This document shows positions 25,801 to 38,200 of a stretch of DNA of 64,000 bases, in pieces; position 1 is the stretch's first letter; each line of letters starts with the position of its first letter. The translations under genes were made by a program, and so were the position numbers. Source of the DNA: Diploscapter coronatus (taxonomy: Eukaryota > Nematoda > Chromadorea > Rhabditida > Rhabditidae); contig OZ038422.1 of NCBI GenBank assembly GCA_964036155.1, positions 24,823,201-24,887,200 on the forward strand. Reading direction: 5' to 3'. The notes beneath the pieces were generated by a model that searched no databases, was not told where the DNA came from, and worked only from the letters and a program-made list of their open reading frames with translations.

Positions 25801-27690
25801 GGCATGTCCATGACTTTCATAAGACGTAACCTTCGACTAATTTTTATCTGTTTATCTTATCACTTATAGATCAATTTTCAGGAAAAATTTCGTCTCAACT
25901 TGTTTTTTTTTTTACAAATTTTGCACTCATTTCTAGATTTTTTCTTCTGTAGACATCGCGATGAAAAAAGTTTCATAATATCAAAACAACGTTTGATTGC
26001 TTTTTCAAAACTGATTTCATATCACAATGATAGCTGATTTTCTGATAAGTGTTGACATTATAACATTAGTCTTTTTAGAGTTCATTCATTTTGTCTATCA
26101 TACGTTTGAAAACTTTCTTAAAATTCGTTCATTTTTATGCTAAACAGCGCTGATAAAAAATAACTAAGAACTTCCTAAGAAACGTCCATTTTAAAAAAAA
26201 TTGTTGATAATAATAGCGTAAAAACTGGATGAAGTTACTTTAAAAAATCAGCCTTTGCCGTTCTCGCGAATTAATGCTGAAATTTGCTACTATACTCCAT
26301 GATTGGTCAGACGATTTCAGCAAATTACTATGGCACTTGGTCATTATTGTCACAATTTACAAAAGCGCTGATAAGCAATGAATTAAACCGATTTGTATAC
26401 CAGTTTTTATATAATAATCTTATCAAATTTCGTTCAACATTCACTTTTTACTTTTGAGTTTTGAAGGAAATATCTAAATTCAATTAATTACTTTTCCTAT
26501 AACATTCGTCTAAATTAGAAGCATCTCTGTCTCAAGTATGCTATGTCGTATAATTTCTGCGTTTCGCGCTATGCTTTATCATTTTATGATAGGTCAAAGA
26601 TACCCGAATGATTGAAAAATATTTTTTTTTCTGATAAGATCAGTCTATCAATGAAAGATTGCCGCCTTGCTTTGTTGCACTCTCGGCTGGTATTTTCTTT
26701 TATTTTTTTCTATCTACGATGGGTCTTTCTCGCTAATTTACAAGCATTCTCTCGATACACCTTTGTACACACGTCTTTTTGTCTTTATTTGCATATTTTT
26801 CCTTTTCTTTAAACCGTTTCTTTTATTACTAATCAGCTTTATCACTATCGTTTTTCTCGCTTCTTTTCTGTCTCTTCGTTCTCGACGTACTCTCGCGTTC
26901 TCGATAACTTGCCATATATGGTTTGCTTGTATAATTTGTCAATTGCCCAAGGCAGTTATTGACTCTTTTCTCTTGTCAAAGCTATTTCCGTATTTTATAA
27001 CTTCTCTCCGATCTCTAAAGTAACCGTGATATTTCCAAGTTTGAAGAGAATTTTCCGACTGTAATATGCTTCTGGGCGACCAATTTTCTCGTGATATTAT
27101 GCCTATTATTCTATCGATTTTCACAATATGAGATATCATTTATCACTATGATAATCAAATCAACTTTGATCAGCTGCTAAAGCCACGCATGAAGACCAAT
27201 CTTTGACTATTAATCTTTACAGTATTCTTCAAAGCTAGATTCAATCTGCCATATGTTTGATGTAGACTAATATAAGTATCTTGCTCTTGAAGTCTTTATT
27301 TACTCGAACACGAAATTACATATGTTCCAAATTGTGGCATACCTTTTCTTGAATACACATTGTTTAGTCGAACGTTGGGGCTGAAATCGAAACTTATTCC
27401 ATCAATACTTCATAAAGCCTAGACAGTAATCTTTATTTCCGTTAATCTGTATTCTGCCCGCACTTTTCTCGAGAATTTTTTTTGCATTGCACCTAAAAAT
27501 GCCGGTCATTTTTGCGATACCTTTTATTGATGTTTACTGCGTATTAATCGTCGATGTTGAATCTCTGTCGATTAGCGTCAAATTCATCCATCAATGAAAC
27601 CATCGCAAATCGATTGACCAACCGCTGAGGTTTCGAAACAGTTTGGTTTAAATCAGTTACGGTACATTTCTCACTCTATCAGTCGGGGTA

Positions 27691-28100
27691 ATCGATAGGC
27701 TTCTTCTCAAGCGCGGTGTGGCATGCGTCGGCCGGTGTCGTTTTCATCATCATACTGCATGTGATGGTAGAGAAGTTTTCAGCTTATTATGATCTTGTCA
27801 GTTCGTGATAGAGTATTGATAAACATTCATTTCCTGATCTTTTGCTCACAAATGGACCCTTAGAGATCTATATCTAGCTCAATCATATTCAAATAATCGA
27901 TGGGCTTCTTCTCAACCGCGAAGCGGCATGCGGTGGTTTCGTTTTCAACATCATACTGCATAGATGAAGGCGTTAAACTTCTACGTTCTATCAGCTTATC
28001 CGTGGTCTTGCTAGTTCGTTTCTTGATATGATATGATAAACCTACATCTTCATTGTTCTAATATTCCTAGGACTTACGATATTTTTATCCTTTGCTATTT
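27691..28100. repeat. diverged tandem duplication, ~205-base unit
   Basis: The copy at 27691 and the copy at 27896 share ATCGAT(A/G)GGCTTCTTCTCAA, GGCATGCG, TCGTTTTCA, CATCATACTGCAT, then TCAGCTTAT and GATAAAC at corresponding spacing (offset 205). The units are diverged, so the duplication is old, yet several blocks remain identical. Confidence 0.6.
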
Positions 28101-29489
28101 TGAATCCTAACATCAAGCTGTAACATTACCGTTGTCTCTGAATTTGAATTTTCCTTTTTCTTGGTTTTTTCATTGAGGCAACGCTAACAAATGGTAGAAT
28201 CTGTTGCCATTTTCGAATAGTAGTTCCTTATGCAAATTTGACTCATCATTTCTGAAAATGCTACGAGTTTATCAATTTTCGAACCGCATTTTTATCGCTG
28301 TTATCAAAACTATCGATGGCATTTCGATTTTTCCTGAGCGCTTACCTACTCCCATCACCTAAATGACCGCTACGCCAAACACGCTCTGACTTCTCCTCCC
28401 GACTCTGGCATTCCTAAGAATTACTCAGAGTAGAGACGCAGAGCGCGAGGATTCGCTTCAAAATATGGTCGGGTTTTTGTGGTTTTTGCCATCGAATTCC
28501 GACGATTTTTTGACTGCCCAGCAGTTTCTGTTCGACAATTTTACGTGATTCGTGTCTGGCTCAATTTCATTTTCGAAAGGAAAACATCCATTTTTCTCTG
28601 AGTAATGACGTAGAAATTAGTTTACTGATATTTGATTTCTACATAAGGTCTCTCTACATTTCCTCCATGTCTCTTCTAAAATTCTTTAAATTTGTTCGGC
28701 AATTTGAAGATCTCGCAATGTTGTAACTTGAAGCGATGGCATGTAAAAGTGAGAGCGTTTGTCTGTCTACATCCTCCTAACATTACCCACTGTTTCGCTA
28801 GGTTGCGACGTTGCGACATTTCCAAGTGGTCAATGTTCTCTACGGTCTAATTTGACCTATACCTTGTCACATCCCCTCTATCAGCTTTTCTTTGCTCATC
28901 ATATGATATGATATGAGTTACGTCATTGGCACTCCGAAGAATAACCATGACCAAACCATTCCATTATCATTTTCATTTTCATTTTCGTCCGCGAACTTTT
29001 CATTCGTTGATAGATATTTATCTAAATATTGTCAGTATAAGAGAGCGTATAAATTTATCTAATTCTTATAATTCCTTCAATGATATCTCCTTTCAAAGTA
29101 TATTTTTGTTATCATTCTTTGCATTTTTTCACTTTTCATCATGATCTAGATATTACACGGTTTCCATTCATTTCAGTGAACCAATTTCAATTGCAATTCA
29201 TTAGTTCAAGGTTTTGAATCGTCTGTCTCTGTCGTCTTTTCCACTCTCCATATCAATATATCACTATCTCGCCTTACCTAATTTCATTAATATCTTGTAA
29301 AAAACCGTGTCCTGTGTCATTCTTTTCTCTCTGAAATCGCCTTCTCCACTAGAAATTTGATAAACATTTTACAATGGTTATCTTACTGTCTGTACTCTCA
29401 TTGATTGTTATTATCTCAAGTTCACTTCGATAAAACCATCTGTTTCTTTGGAGTCTCTCCACGGCCAATGCTATGTCTTTATCTTTAGT

Positions 29490-30004
29490 TTATCTTGCAT
29501 TCCTTGAAAATAATCTATCGTCCGCTCTTTGATCAAAATTGGCAAAACCAGATTTTTGCAGAAAATCAGACTTCCGAAATTCATGCATCATACCTACTGG
29601 ACTACTTGACACACCTTCCTGAAAAGGCGTAATTTATCACCTTTCATAATCATTCATCATTTCAAAATTCCTAATTTCCCAATTGATTTCGTACCGATAA
29701 ATTTCGAATTTCCTCCCGAAGCGATTTAATCAAATTTTGCTGACTATAATTTTTCGCCTCAGATAATATATCCCATAAAATGCTTATCTCTTCGGCAAAA
29801 AAATCGTGGAACGGAGTTTTGAATCGCGTCGAGGTCTTGTGTAGTTCGGTTTCCACAAAACTTTATCAATTTACTCAGTTGAACCAACTTGTTGTTATTT
29901 TTCGAATCGTATCAAACTTTTTCTCTTCGTCGTTCTTCAATTCGCTTCCAGTTTCAATATTTCCAACATGAAAACTTATTATGAATTGCCTTAGCATCCA
30001 TCAT
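29490..30004 (-). CDS. small helical protein, unrecognised
   Basis: A three-exon model of 107 aa: 29976-30004, 29695-29860, 29490-29618, ending in TAA. A TAATTTTAG acceptor lies 10 bases before the start codon (likely trans-splice site), and the last exon has a strong CCTTTTCAG acceptor. All phases agree. The protein begins MMDAKAIHN, has a long amphipathic helical centre containing FFAEEISILWDIL and SLREEIRNLS, and a polar C-terminal third. There is no signal peptide and no membrane segment. The first donor (GTTTTC) and second acceptor (GATAAAG) are weak, so exon 1 could differ. It is the only plausible gene I find in the 15.7 kb gene-poor block. No family recognised. Confidence 0.45.
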
Positions 30005-31127
30005 GCTTTTTTGCCTAAAATTACTCGGAAAAAATTCGAACCGTTGAGTTTGAAAAATGAGTTCAAAAATGAACGGCAGCCTGTTTTTCAATGTCACTGC
30101 TGCACAACTTGATAGGAAAGTTACATTAGATTTTTTCGAATTTTATTGGTTGAATTTCACAAAATTTCCTCGTACAGTTCCGTATTTTTTTCCAATTTCT
30201 CCAACTACGATTCATATTTTGATGGGCTTGTATTTTTCGAGAAAATAATACTTAATTTTGAGAGGCTGGAGGATGACGGAGTTGAAATATTAGGCACTTT
30301 CGATAGAGTTAGGTTATTTTGAATAAGATGCGAAATTCTGGTTGATATATTCAATTCAAGCTAGAGTAATTCAAATGTCGTCTTCCGTTATTTTGAGGAC
30401 ACTTGGCCATTTTATGACTTTCCCTCTAACTTCCTGAGTATTCAAAATAGAAAACCCAAAATGACTGGCTTTTTCTATGCTTCAACGTTTATAGAGGTTA
30501 GAGACGTAGAGAACTTTAATAAAGTGTAGTCATTCTCATTCTTGTTCATTTTTACTTTCCCTAGACATTACTCACTCTCACTTTAGAGAAAGCCACGACG
30601 TAAATTTGCTTCATAGAAATTACGAAAATCTTTATCCTTCCTGTTGTTTAGTATTTCGTATATCTTGCCTTTATCTTAACTTTGCATTTTTATCTAATTA
30701 AAAAACCATTTTTCCATTAGATTACGCAATACCTTTGTAACATTTCGTCTTTTCTCGCTAAAAGTCGAACATATTCTAATTTTTATACTACGAAGTTTTT
30801 CATTAAGTCGCGCTTCAAAGCGCCATCTTTGAGCTTTTATAAGCTTGCCGTCTAAAACTAATAAAACCTAGAAATCGCTCTATAATTAGTAATGTAGCGC
30901 TAAACTTGGCTATTATTCTCGAGTATCTGTTTTCTCTTCCAAATCTCTTCGAGGGTCAAGTGTAACAATTCATCGCCAGGCTTACCTTCGGACGCGTTTT
31001 TGTCGTTGTTCTAAATCTCCCATAATACGTTTTGAATAGGACAATAAAACAGTGGAGATGTGGCATGAAGGTTGATGAGACAACAGTTTGTCATCTAATG
31101 TTGGGGTCGAAAGCGAAACGGTCTCAT

Positions 31128-31219
31128 GGATGTCGGAGTTTGTAAGCTATGAAAATATTTCGACGATGTTATCGTGAGGATTTGACGAAGATGAGCGTTA
31201 GAGATTTACTCCGACATCC
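31128..31219. repeat. 12-base inverted repeat
   Basis: GGATGTCGGAGT (31128-31139) and ACTCCGACATCC (31208-31219) are perfect inverted copies separated by 68 bases. They could form a stem in a transcript or be element ends. Confidence 0.45.
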
Positions 31220-31610
31220 GTCGCCTCAATTAATAAAACTCCAACGCCAGGTGACAGAGTCTATCCTCTCTGATAATCTGAATCTCTAACTGTAGATCTG
31301 TCTTTGAACACTACACGTAATGACAAAGCTTATCTCATTTGGTTTAATTGTTACGTTGTAAAAAGCGTCGAGATTTCATTGAAGAAGGAAAAAGTGTCAC
31401 AAAACTTGAGGGGTACACATTGCTACGATGTCTTATAGTCGGAGGGAAAAACCTAGGTTTCAAAGATTTAGGTAAAAATCGAAGATGATCAAATTGTTAT
31501 TCTAGGAATCGGAAATGTACTACTAAAAATATTTTTTTTATCTAATCAAAGATTTGATTTTCTTCTGATCAGACAACGATTTATCATAATCATGATAAAC
31601 GATAAACGGC

Positions 31611-31705
31611 GCCTGTGGTAAAAGACACCCGGACGCCCACCGCAAAAGACGCCCACTTTTTAGAGAGCGCTCAACTTTGAAAAGTGGGCGTCTTTTACCA
31701 TAGGC
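31611..31705. mobile_element. short palindromic element, MITE-like
   Basis: The outer arms (31611-31630 and 31686-31705) match 18 of 20 as inverted repeats, and an inner 16-base arm AAAAGACGCCCACTTT (31644-31659) pairs perfectly with 31681-31696. The left side holds two tandem copies of the arm. A second small palindrome (TTATCAT/ATGATAA) lies immediately left at about 31581-31598. The GC-richness contrasts with the surroundings. Confidence 0.5.
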
Positions 31706-32412
31706 CTGATAATAAACATATGGTCCAAAGAATTAATTAGTCTATTTTAATTCCAAAAGATAGACGTTTCTTTATATGACCACCTTCAATTTCTTGCAAG
31801 TTAGTCTGTTTTGAAATATCACTTACCCCGCACTTAGGTATATACACCACTCCATGGAATGCATTCATTCTCACGCATACTACCTAGGTTCATGCGTACT
31901 TTTTCTTTTCGCGTAAATTTGTCTTGTTTCGAAATATTACCTAGCTTTTCGCACACTAGCATTCTTTACTTTACTATCTTTGAAGAATGGGCGTTTGAAA
32001 ACAAATAGATTTCGTCACTTCCCAAGAATTTTCGCACGTAATGTTTTTATTTTTGTTTGCAGGAATTTCGATAATGCGTCGTTATTTTTAGTGATTAAGA
32101 GATAAATTTATCACTTAGCAAATAGTGCATAGGATATCTTGACTGAGGTATTCGTACTAGTTTATGAAAATGAGCTGTTCGTCATCTCAGAAACAACTAC
32201 TATGAATTGGTATTTTTCAAGATGCTCTATTTCTTTTGAAAGATGTGTTCTTTCGAAACAACGCTAGTGACAAAGTTACTCACGTTATCATTCCTATCAC
32301 TTTTGCGTATTCCCCAGGTCATTATATTATCATTCTGTTTGTTTTTCTTTCCCAATTCTGTTATTTGACGTTGTAGCGGCTCGGAGGTAACGGAGTGGAA
32401 TTCGAGTTTGAG

Positions 32413-32446
32413 GGGGCGGGACTCGGCCCGCGGCGTTGAATAAATA
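32413..32446 (+). promoter_or_regulatory. GC-box and AATAAATA module
   Basis: GGGGCGG (32413-32419) sits in a GC-rich patch and is followed by AATAAATA (32439-32446). The layout recalls the module at 22846 but the spacing is shorter and the flanks are unrelated. No downstream gene is evident. Confidence 0.25.
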
Positions 32447-35044
32447 CACACTGAGCAGTATAGACTAGGTAAAAGGAGTTCTTGAACTCGATAGCTACAA
32501 AAGTCGTATAAATTGGAGCATCTGAGTATCCCCAACAAATATTTTGCATCTAGAACTCTTAGAATCTAAATATTTCCTGTGTTACAGGTTTGGTTAAAAT
32601 ACGAAATGATTCATTTGTTGAGCTAAGATCATTTACAAGTAAGTCATAATTTGAGTTCAGCATCATACCATCTAACTATATGGTCATATTTTGTGTGTGA
32701 TTAGTACTAGAAATTCCTACTCTAGGTTTAAGATTTTGACTTTATTTTATTCACTTCAAACTCTCTTTTTATTCCATGCAAGTACATTGTTTATTTTTCC
32801 TAAAATACTGTTTCACTTCATTTTCTTTGCATTCTAGGTCAAAGAATTCCCTTGCCATATTTGGTTTTGGCATGTCTCTCGCGCTGCGCACTTAGTCTTG
32901 CAGTTAAATGGTTAGCTTTATATCTCGATTCATTTCAATTTATATCACGGCGATTTCTCGCTTATACAACCCATTTACTATAGCGCATTTTGGCGGGTGC
33001 AATTTAACCAGTTTCAACCGAGGAATTCCTCTTCCTTATTTCTATCGGCAAAATCGCATAAACTGCATAACATCATGACTCTGGCATGAATCATCTGGGA
33101 AATTTCATTACACCTCGCAATTTTAAATATTCGGTGTTTCGTCGTAAAATTAGAGGATCAAAATTCAGTATCTGGTAAATTTAAAATCTTTCGGCCTAGA
33201 ATAATTTACGCTCCAACTTTTCTAGCCGAAAATTCTCTACTTTAGAATTTTCCATGCCAAATGTCATGTCTGAAGTTCGTCTTTCTGCATACAATAGACA
33301 TGGAATGTGTCAGGAAAATTTCAATTTTTCCTCGAATTTTCGAAATTCCGTCGTCGCAAAATTTTGTCTAAACTGAAAATATCAAAATTAGCCGTGGGGG
33401 CACTGACTTGGTGACTTTTCTTAAAGCGCGGGTCGGGCTGCGTTACTACGACCATCGCTTTGGCATTGAGGAAAGCAGAGATCTTATCTCGACAATTTCA
33501 CTCTTCACTTTACTTGTTTCTCAAATCTTTACCCTCAGCTATTTTCCCGCCGTTTTTGTACCTTATTCTCCGTACTTTGCACAATATTTCTGTACCAAAC
33601 TTTATATCTATGATACATGCTATTTCATGCTAATTTGACACTTCAATCATCGTAGTTCCAAGCGTTATTTCGCTAACCTCTGCACTTTCCTCTCAGTTCT
33701 CCTTATCTCTATCGAATGGCTAGTTTCGACGGCTCTCTCCTTTCGGACAATTCCCCTAGAAATTTCACTCCTCGACCAAATTAGCAATTGTGTTGTATAG
33801 TTTCATAATTGAATAATTGATAGTCGGCATGTATAACTAGGATTTATTGATTTTTAAGTAATGTCATTAATCGCAGGATAATCGATGTCCTAAGATTTGT
33901 ATTATTAAAATGGGCACAAGTTACAACATTTTGAAGCATATTTTATTTTAATTGCGAATATTCTCTGGACAAATCGTAGTTTCCGAATCAAAACTTGTTT
34001 ATTTTATAGGCAATAACGTTCGAAAATTATCAATATCTCAGTATTCTTGAATATGAATTATATGTTGCAACATTTTAAATTTAGTTTTTTCCTACAGCAT
34101 TTAGTTGCAACATAAATTCTCACTGCCACCGCTCGAATCCTATTGACCAAATTAAGCAATCATCATTTCGATCATTTCTTTCAATCGTTCATTGCGCAAA
34201 CCTCGCAAGACGAACGACTTTTGGGGTGCGCGAGATTTTATCGCCTCGCCCCGCGTTTCGAGATTAGCGAAGAAAGTTACTGCGTAACTTTTTTTTTTTA
34301 AATCTAAACTAGGAATTCACTCATAATCAGGTGTGTCTCTTTAAAACCGCCTGAGATTTAGATTTATAGATATTTTACAGTCGTTCTTGAAATACCTAGC
34401 CTAAGATTTCACTCATAATTTATCATAGCCGTCTAAAACTGATTAAGACATTTCCATTTAGACGAATCTTCTTTTCCTTTTGAATTTAAGGAATTCGAGC
34501 GTTCTTTGATGAGAAAATGTTGTTTTTTCTATCTGCACTCAATTTGAGAAAGAACTTTACCTAATTTCAAACAATAAAATTCGAATTTTCACTCATTTTA
34601 TGGGTCATTTGGAAAAGTTCAAACTAAACGACGTAATAAGAGGTGATATAGGATAAAGTCTATGGTCAGTTCCTTATTTTAAACCTATCATTGATACATT
34701 ACATTTTATGTACACAAATTGTTATACGATAAAAACAAATAATCATGTCCAAGTAAAAATTATGCTCTAGACTAGATAGAAATGATTTATTTTCCAAAAA
34801 TTCTTACTAAACCTGAGTCAATTTCCCATCAGGCCTTCCCTACACAGCCACAATTCATCGTATCAGTGTTTGCATTTTTATTCCAAACCGTTCTCCTCAT
34901 ATTTTCTCTGCTTCAAATCAACGATTCAGACGATTGTCTTGACATTTTTGTGTCCGTCGCTGACAGTGTCGCTGTCGCCAATGACAATAACCTTTCTTTC
35001 ACACTAGCCAATTCCATATTATTACGTCCCTTACCACAATCAGC

Positions 35045-35259
35045 ATTGATTAGTTAATTAGTTTAATTGGGACAATTAAAGCTAGTTATTCAAATAATTT
35101 TAGTTAATTATCTTTTTATATGTTTCACGAAACCTCCGACTATTATCGTTTCATATAGGCTCGTTCGAGCCACTTTATGTATTGCTAGTTTCCCAATTAT
35201 CTCGCTATTTAATTGATTTCATTTCTCTAATTACCTCCTAATTATCTCAATTTCAGAAG
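35045..35259 (+). promoter_or_regulatory. TAATT-rich promoter and trans-splice acceptor of doxa-1
   Basis: The region before doxa-1 contains many TTAATTA/CTAATTA/TAATT cores and ends in CAATTTCAG followed by three bases and the ATG, which is a typical trans-splice acceptor. The same core recurs in introns 1 and 2. TAATTA is the generic homeodomain recognition core. Confidence 0.45.
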
Positions 35260-38200
35260 ATGTGGTCATCTTGGTTCGGCGGACTGGCGCCGCCCTCCGA
35301 CTATGGGCCCACCGAAATGCCAGACTTTAATATGGATTCATTATTGGTGAGAGTTAATTGCCTCCTAATTACCTACCCGATTACCCCAATTATTTTCATT
35401 TTCAGTTATGCTCTGTTTTTATTCTACCCTATTTGGCATTTCTCATAGTTTTACCGGGCGTGAGACGGAAACGCATCGTTACGCTCGTAATTATTTCCAC
35501 AAATTTATTCATAGGCTCTTCCATAGCAGGTAATTGACGCTAATTAGGATAATTAAGTACCTAATTATGCTAATTTTAGCCTCATTATATTATCCGTCGT
35601 GGGCAGGTGGTTCGGCGAGGATATATTCGCAATTTCGGTAACTCTTCAAATTATACCAATTCTTAAAGTCTAACACTACAAAGTCCATTGTAACAGTCCA
35701 AATTTGAGTATTTGCTCTGAATTTTTGGATCTTTTATAAGTACGGGCCGAAATTATGGCGAAATTGAAGAACATTTAAATTAAATAGAGCCAAAATTCCC
35801 TGAAACATATTTGGTTTAAAGTTAAATTAAGCGAAACTTTAAGAATGGAGTAGATTTATGGGGTTTGTTTCGATTGAATTGTTTGATAGTATTGCATAGA
35901 TTGAAATGAAGCTATAAATATGGCAAATTACAGTGCGCATTGAACCGGAGAAAGGTCGTTTTACGAATGAAAATGCAAATTTTGGAAAATTCTGAAACAT
36001 TATGACGTGAAAAGTACACATTTAACAATTGATAACTCACCAAATTATCCCATCTTTAACTTTAGTATTTCGAATATTACTCTCTGTTGTTCCCGAAATG
36101 ATAGGTTACAAAGGTGGGTGGGGGTGTATGTATCCACCAAAGGCACAATATGAAATATACGGTGCAGAGGCGTAGAACACGACAGAGCAGTGGTTAATCT
36201 CGCGAGTACTGTCAATGTTTCGCAAAAAATGTGCATTACGATTAAACTTTTCCTATTAGGTTTCTTTGCGCTCTCCCCTCATTAGCTAACTCTACCGTAT
36301 GCCCTTCCCACTTATTTCATTTTAACACAGCTCAAAGGAAAAAGAGCTGCCTGTAGTGGCGCGAGTTATTTTGCATTTATTAGTGAGTTCAAATTTTCGA
36401 AAAACAAGTTCAATTGCAATGTGCAGTTTTACGGACGCCTTGCGTTCGCGAAACATTGACAGTACTCTCTTCCTTTCATTCTTCTACCTACCATTTGAGG
36501 GACAATAGAGAATATGATATCAAAAGATTTTCACCAACTAATTTAAAATCAGTTTTAGTTCAAATTAGGTAATATTCAAGTTACTTCTAATTCAGATCTC
36601 ATACGGATGAGCGTATGCGAGCCGTCATCGGTGTGCACATCGGAGTTCAGAAGATCAATGTCACTTTAAAATGTAAGTTTCGAGATTTTCAATGCAACAT
36701 TTCAAACAGTCCACATCTCCTATGTTTCAACATTGTAAATGTCAATTTTTATAGGTTTTTTTATGGGTCAGGTGCATAGAGCAAATATAACTCGGCATTT
36801 TTAAAGTCTATTTGCGCAAACCACAACCCACCGGCTATCGTTTTCTTTGAAGTTTAGTAAATTTTTGGGTAAATCCGGATTTAGAGAAAATGTCTTTTTT
36901 GAGAAGTTGATATTTTAACAAAGGTAAACATGAGTCAATGATAACAATATACGCTCTTGAGAAAAGGTTGAATAAAAACTGTTATTGGCGACAAAGAATG
37001 TTATAAAGTAAGAGCAAATATTAGGAAGATTAAATCAAGTACTTATAAAAATGATCTAAATTTAATGAGTGGGTTGATTTTTAAGTCTCACGAAATTTTG
37101 AACGGCATTTTTTTTTTGCATATCCTGACCATATTTATTTTCATTTAATAATAGGAAGAATTTCAAATAGTCTCTATACGTGGGTGTTACTCAAAATTGA
37201 AAGAATTTTAAGAGCTATCTTGCAAAGTTCGACAAACATAGACCCCAAAAAGAGTTTCACTTACCGTCAATTTTTCACCCTTTCAATTTTGACCTATGCA
37301 CTCAATTTTCTTTGCAGTAAGGGACTATAGTCTGTTATAATAGAGAAATTAGTCACTAGTTCAATATTTAATAGTATTGTAAAGAGGAAATGAAGTGTAC
37401 GGTAAAGCTATTGTGAGAAGTCGGACAATAGAGGATAAAAGCTTCAAAGTTGAACAATGCAAAGCAAACCTAGGATAAAGTTGAGTCATGATACACAAAA
37501 TAGCGAAATATGGACTAAAAAATAAAATGATGTTAAGCAATCGATTCTATTTATAATTTATGCTAATTTTAGTCGAAGAAATGGTCTTCTCCGACCCGCT
37601 AGCTCCTCACATCGATATGGCGAAGCTTCATTATAACGAGCAGTTTGCGATTACGGATGGTAAGAAATATTTTTAAAAAATAACAATCGATATCCAACAA
37701 TAAAATACTAATTGTAAAATATCATTAGACCTATTCCGATATCTTTTATCATACATGGAAATAATAACTTACGATTGCTATCGATATTTTTTTAGTTTGA
37801 CTCAAATCGTCACTAGACCTCTACTTCATCTAATAAAATAAACATGATATTGAATCTGTCGTGAATAATCTTAAAACAGTAAATTTAAAGAATTTCAGTC
37901 TCATCAATGTCTCGAGCATTGAAATCCGCGTACAAGCATGGACTACCCTATCCGATTCTCTCCGTACTCGAGTATCTGTCCCTGAATCAGGATGCTTTTG
38001 ATTGGGGCAAGCACTACAGAACGGCGGGACACTACACTCATGCTGCGATGTGGTAAGCATAGTTGCAGTAGCGGACAAAAGTACTCGCCACCCATGAAAA
38101 CTTGAGTGACCTGGCTTTGACTCTTGTAATGATTCAATCCAAATATAAAAATGTAATTGAGCAATTTTTTAGTGCTTGTTAGCTATTTTATCTGTTCAAA

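Larger units (their letters stand above)
19961..29489. other. gene-poor block with pyrimidine-rich plus strand
   Basis: No gene is recognised here. From about 21 kb the plus strand is rich in T and C, with many TTTCTCTAAC/TCTCTAATCTC strings, for example near 24.4-24.9 kb, and a short GGTC tandem near 24360. The stretch contains one orphan promoter-like module (22846) and a tandem duplication (27691). A possible plus-strand 3' exon lies at 20072-20188. Purine-rich DNA on the minus strand makes stop-free frames common, so I do not accept its isolated ORFs. Confidence 0.55.
30005..35256. other. intergenic DNA upstream of doxa-1
   Basis: No gene recognised. It contains a 12-base inverted repeat (31128-31219), a palindromic element (31611-31705), a GC-box with an AATAAATA module (32413-32446), and a short GC-rich, CpG-containing patch at about 34200-34265. 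The last 200 bases before doxa-1 are crowded with TAATT. Protein-like frames on both strands at 30.06-30.33 kb have no coherent splice structure. Confidence 0.5.
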
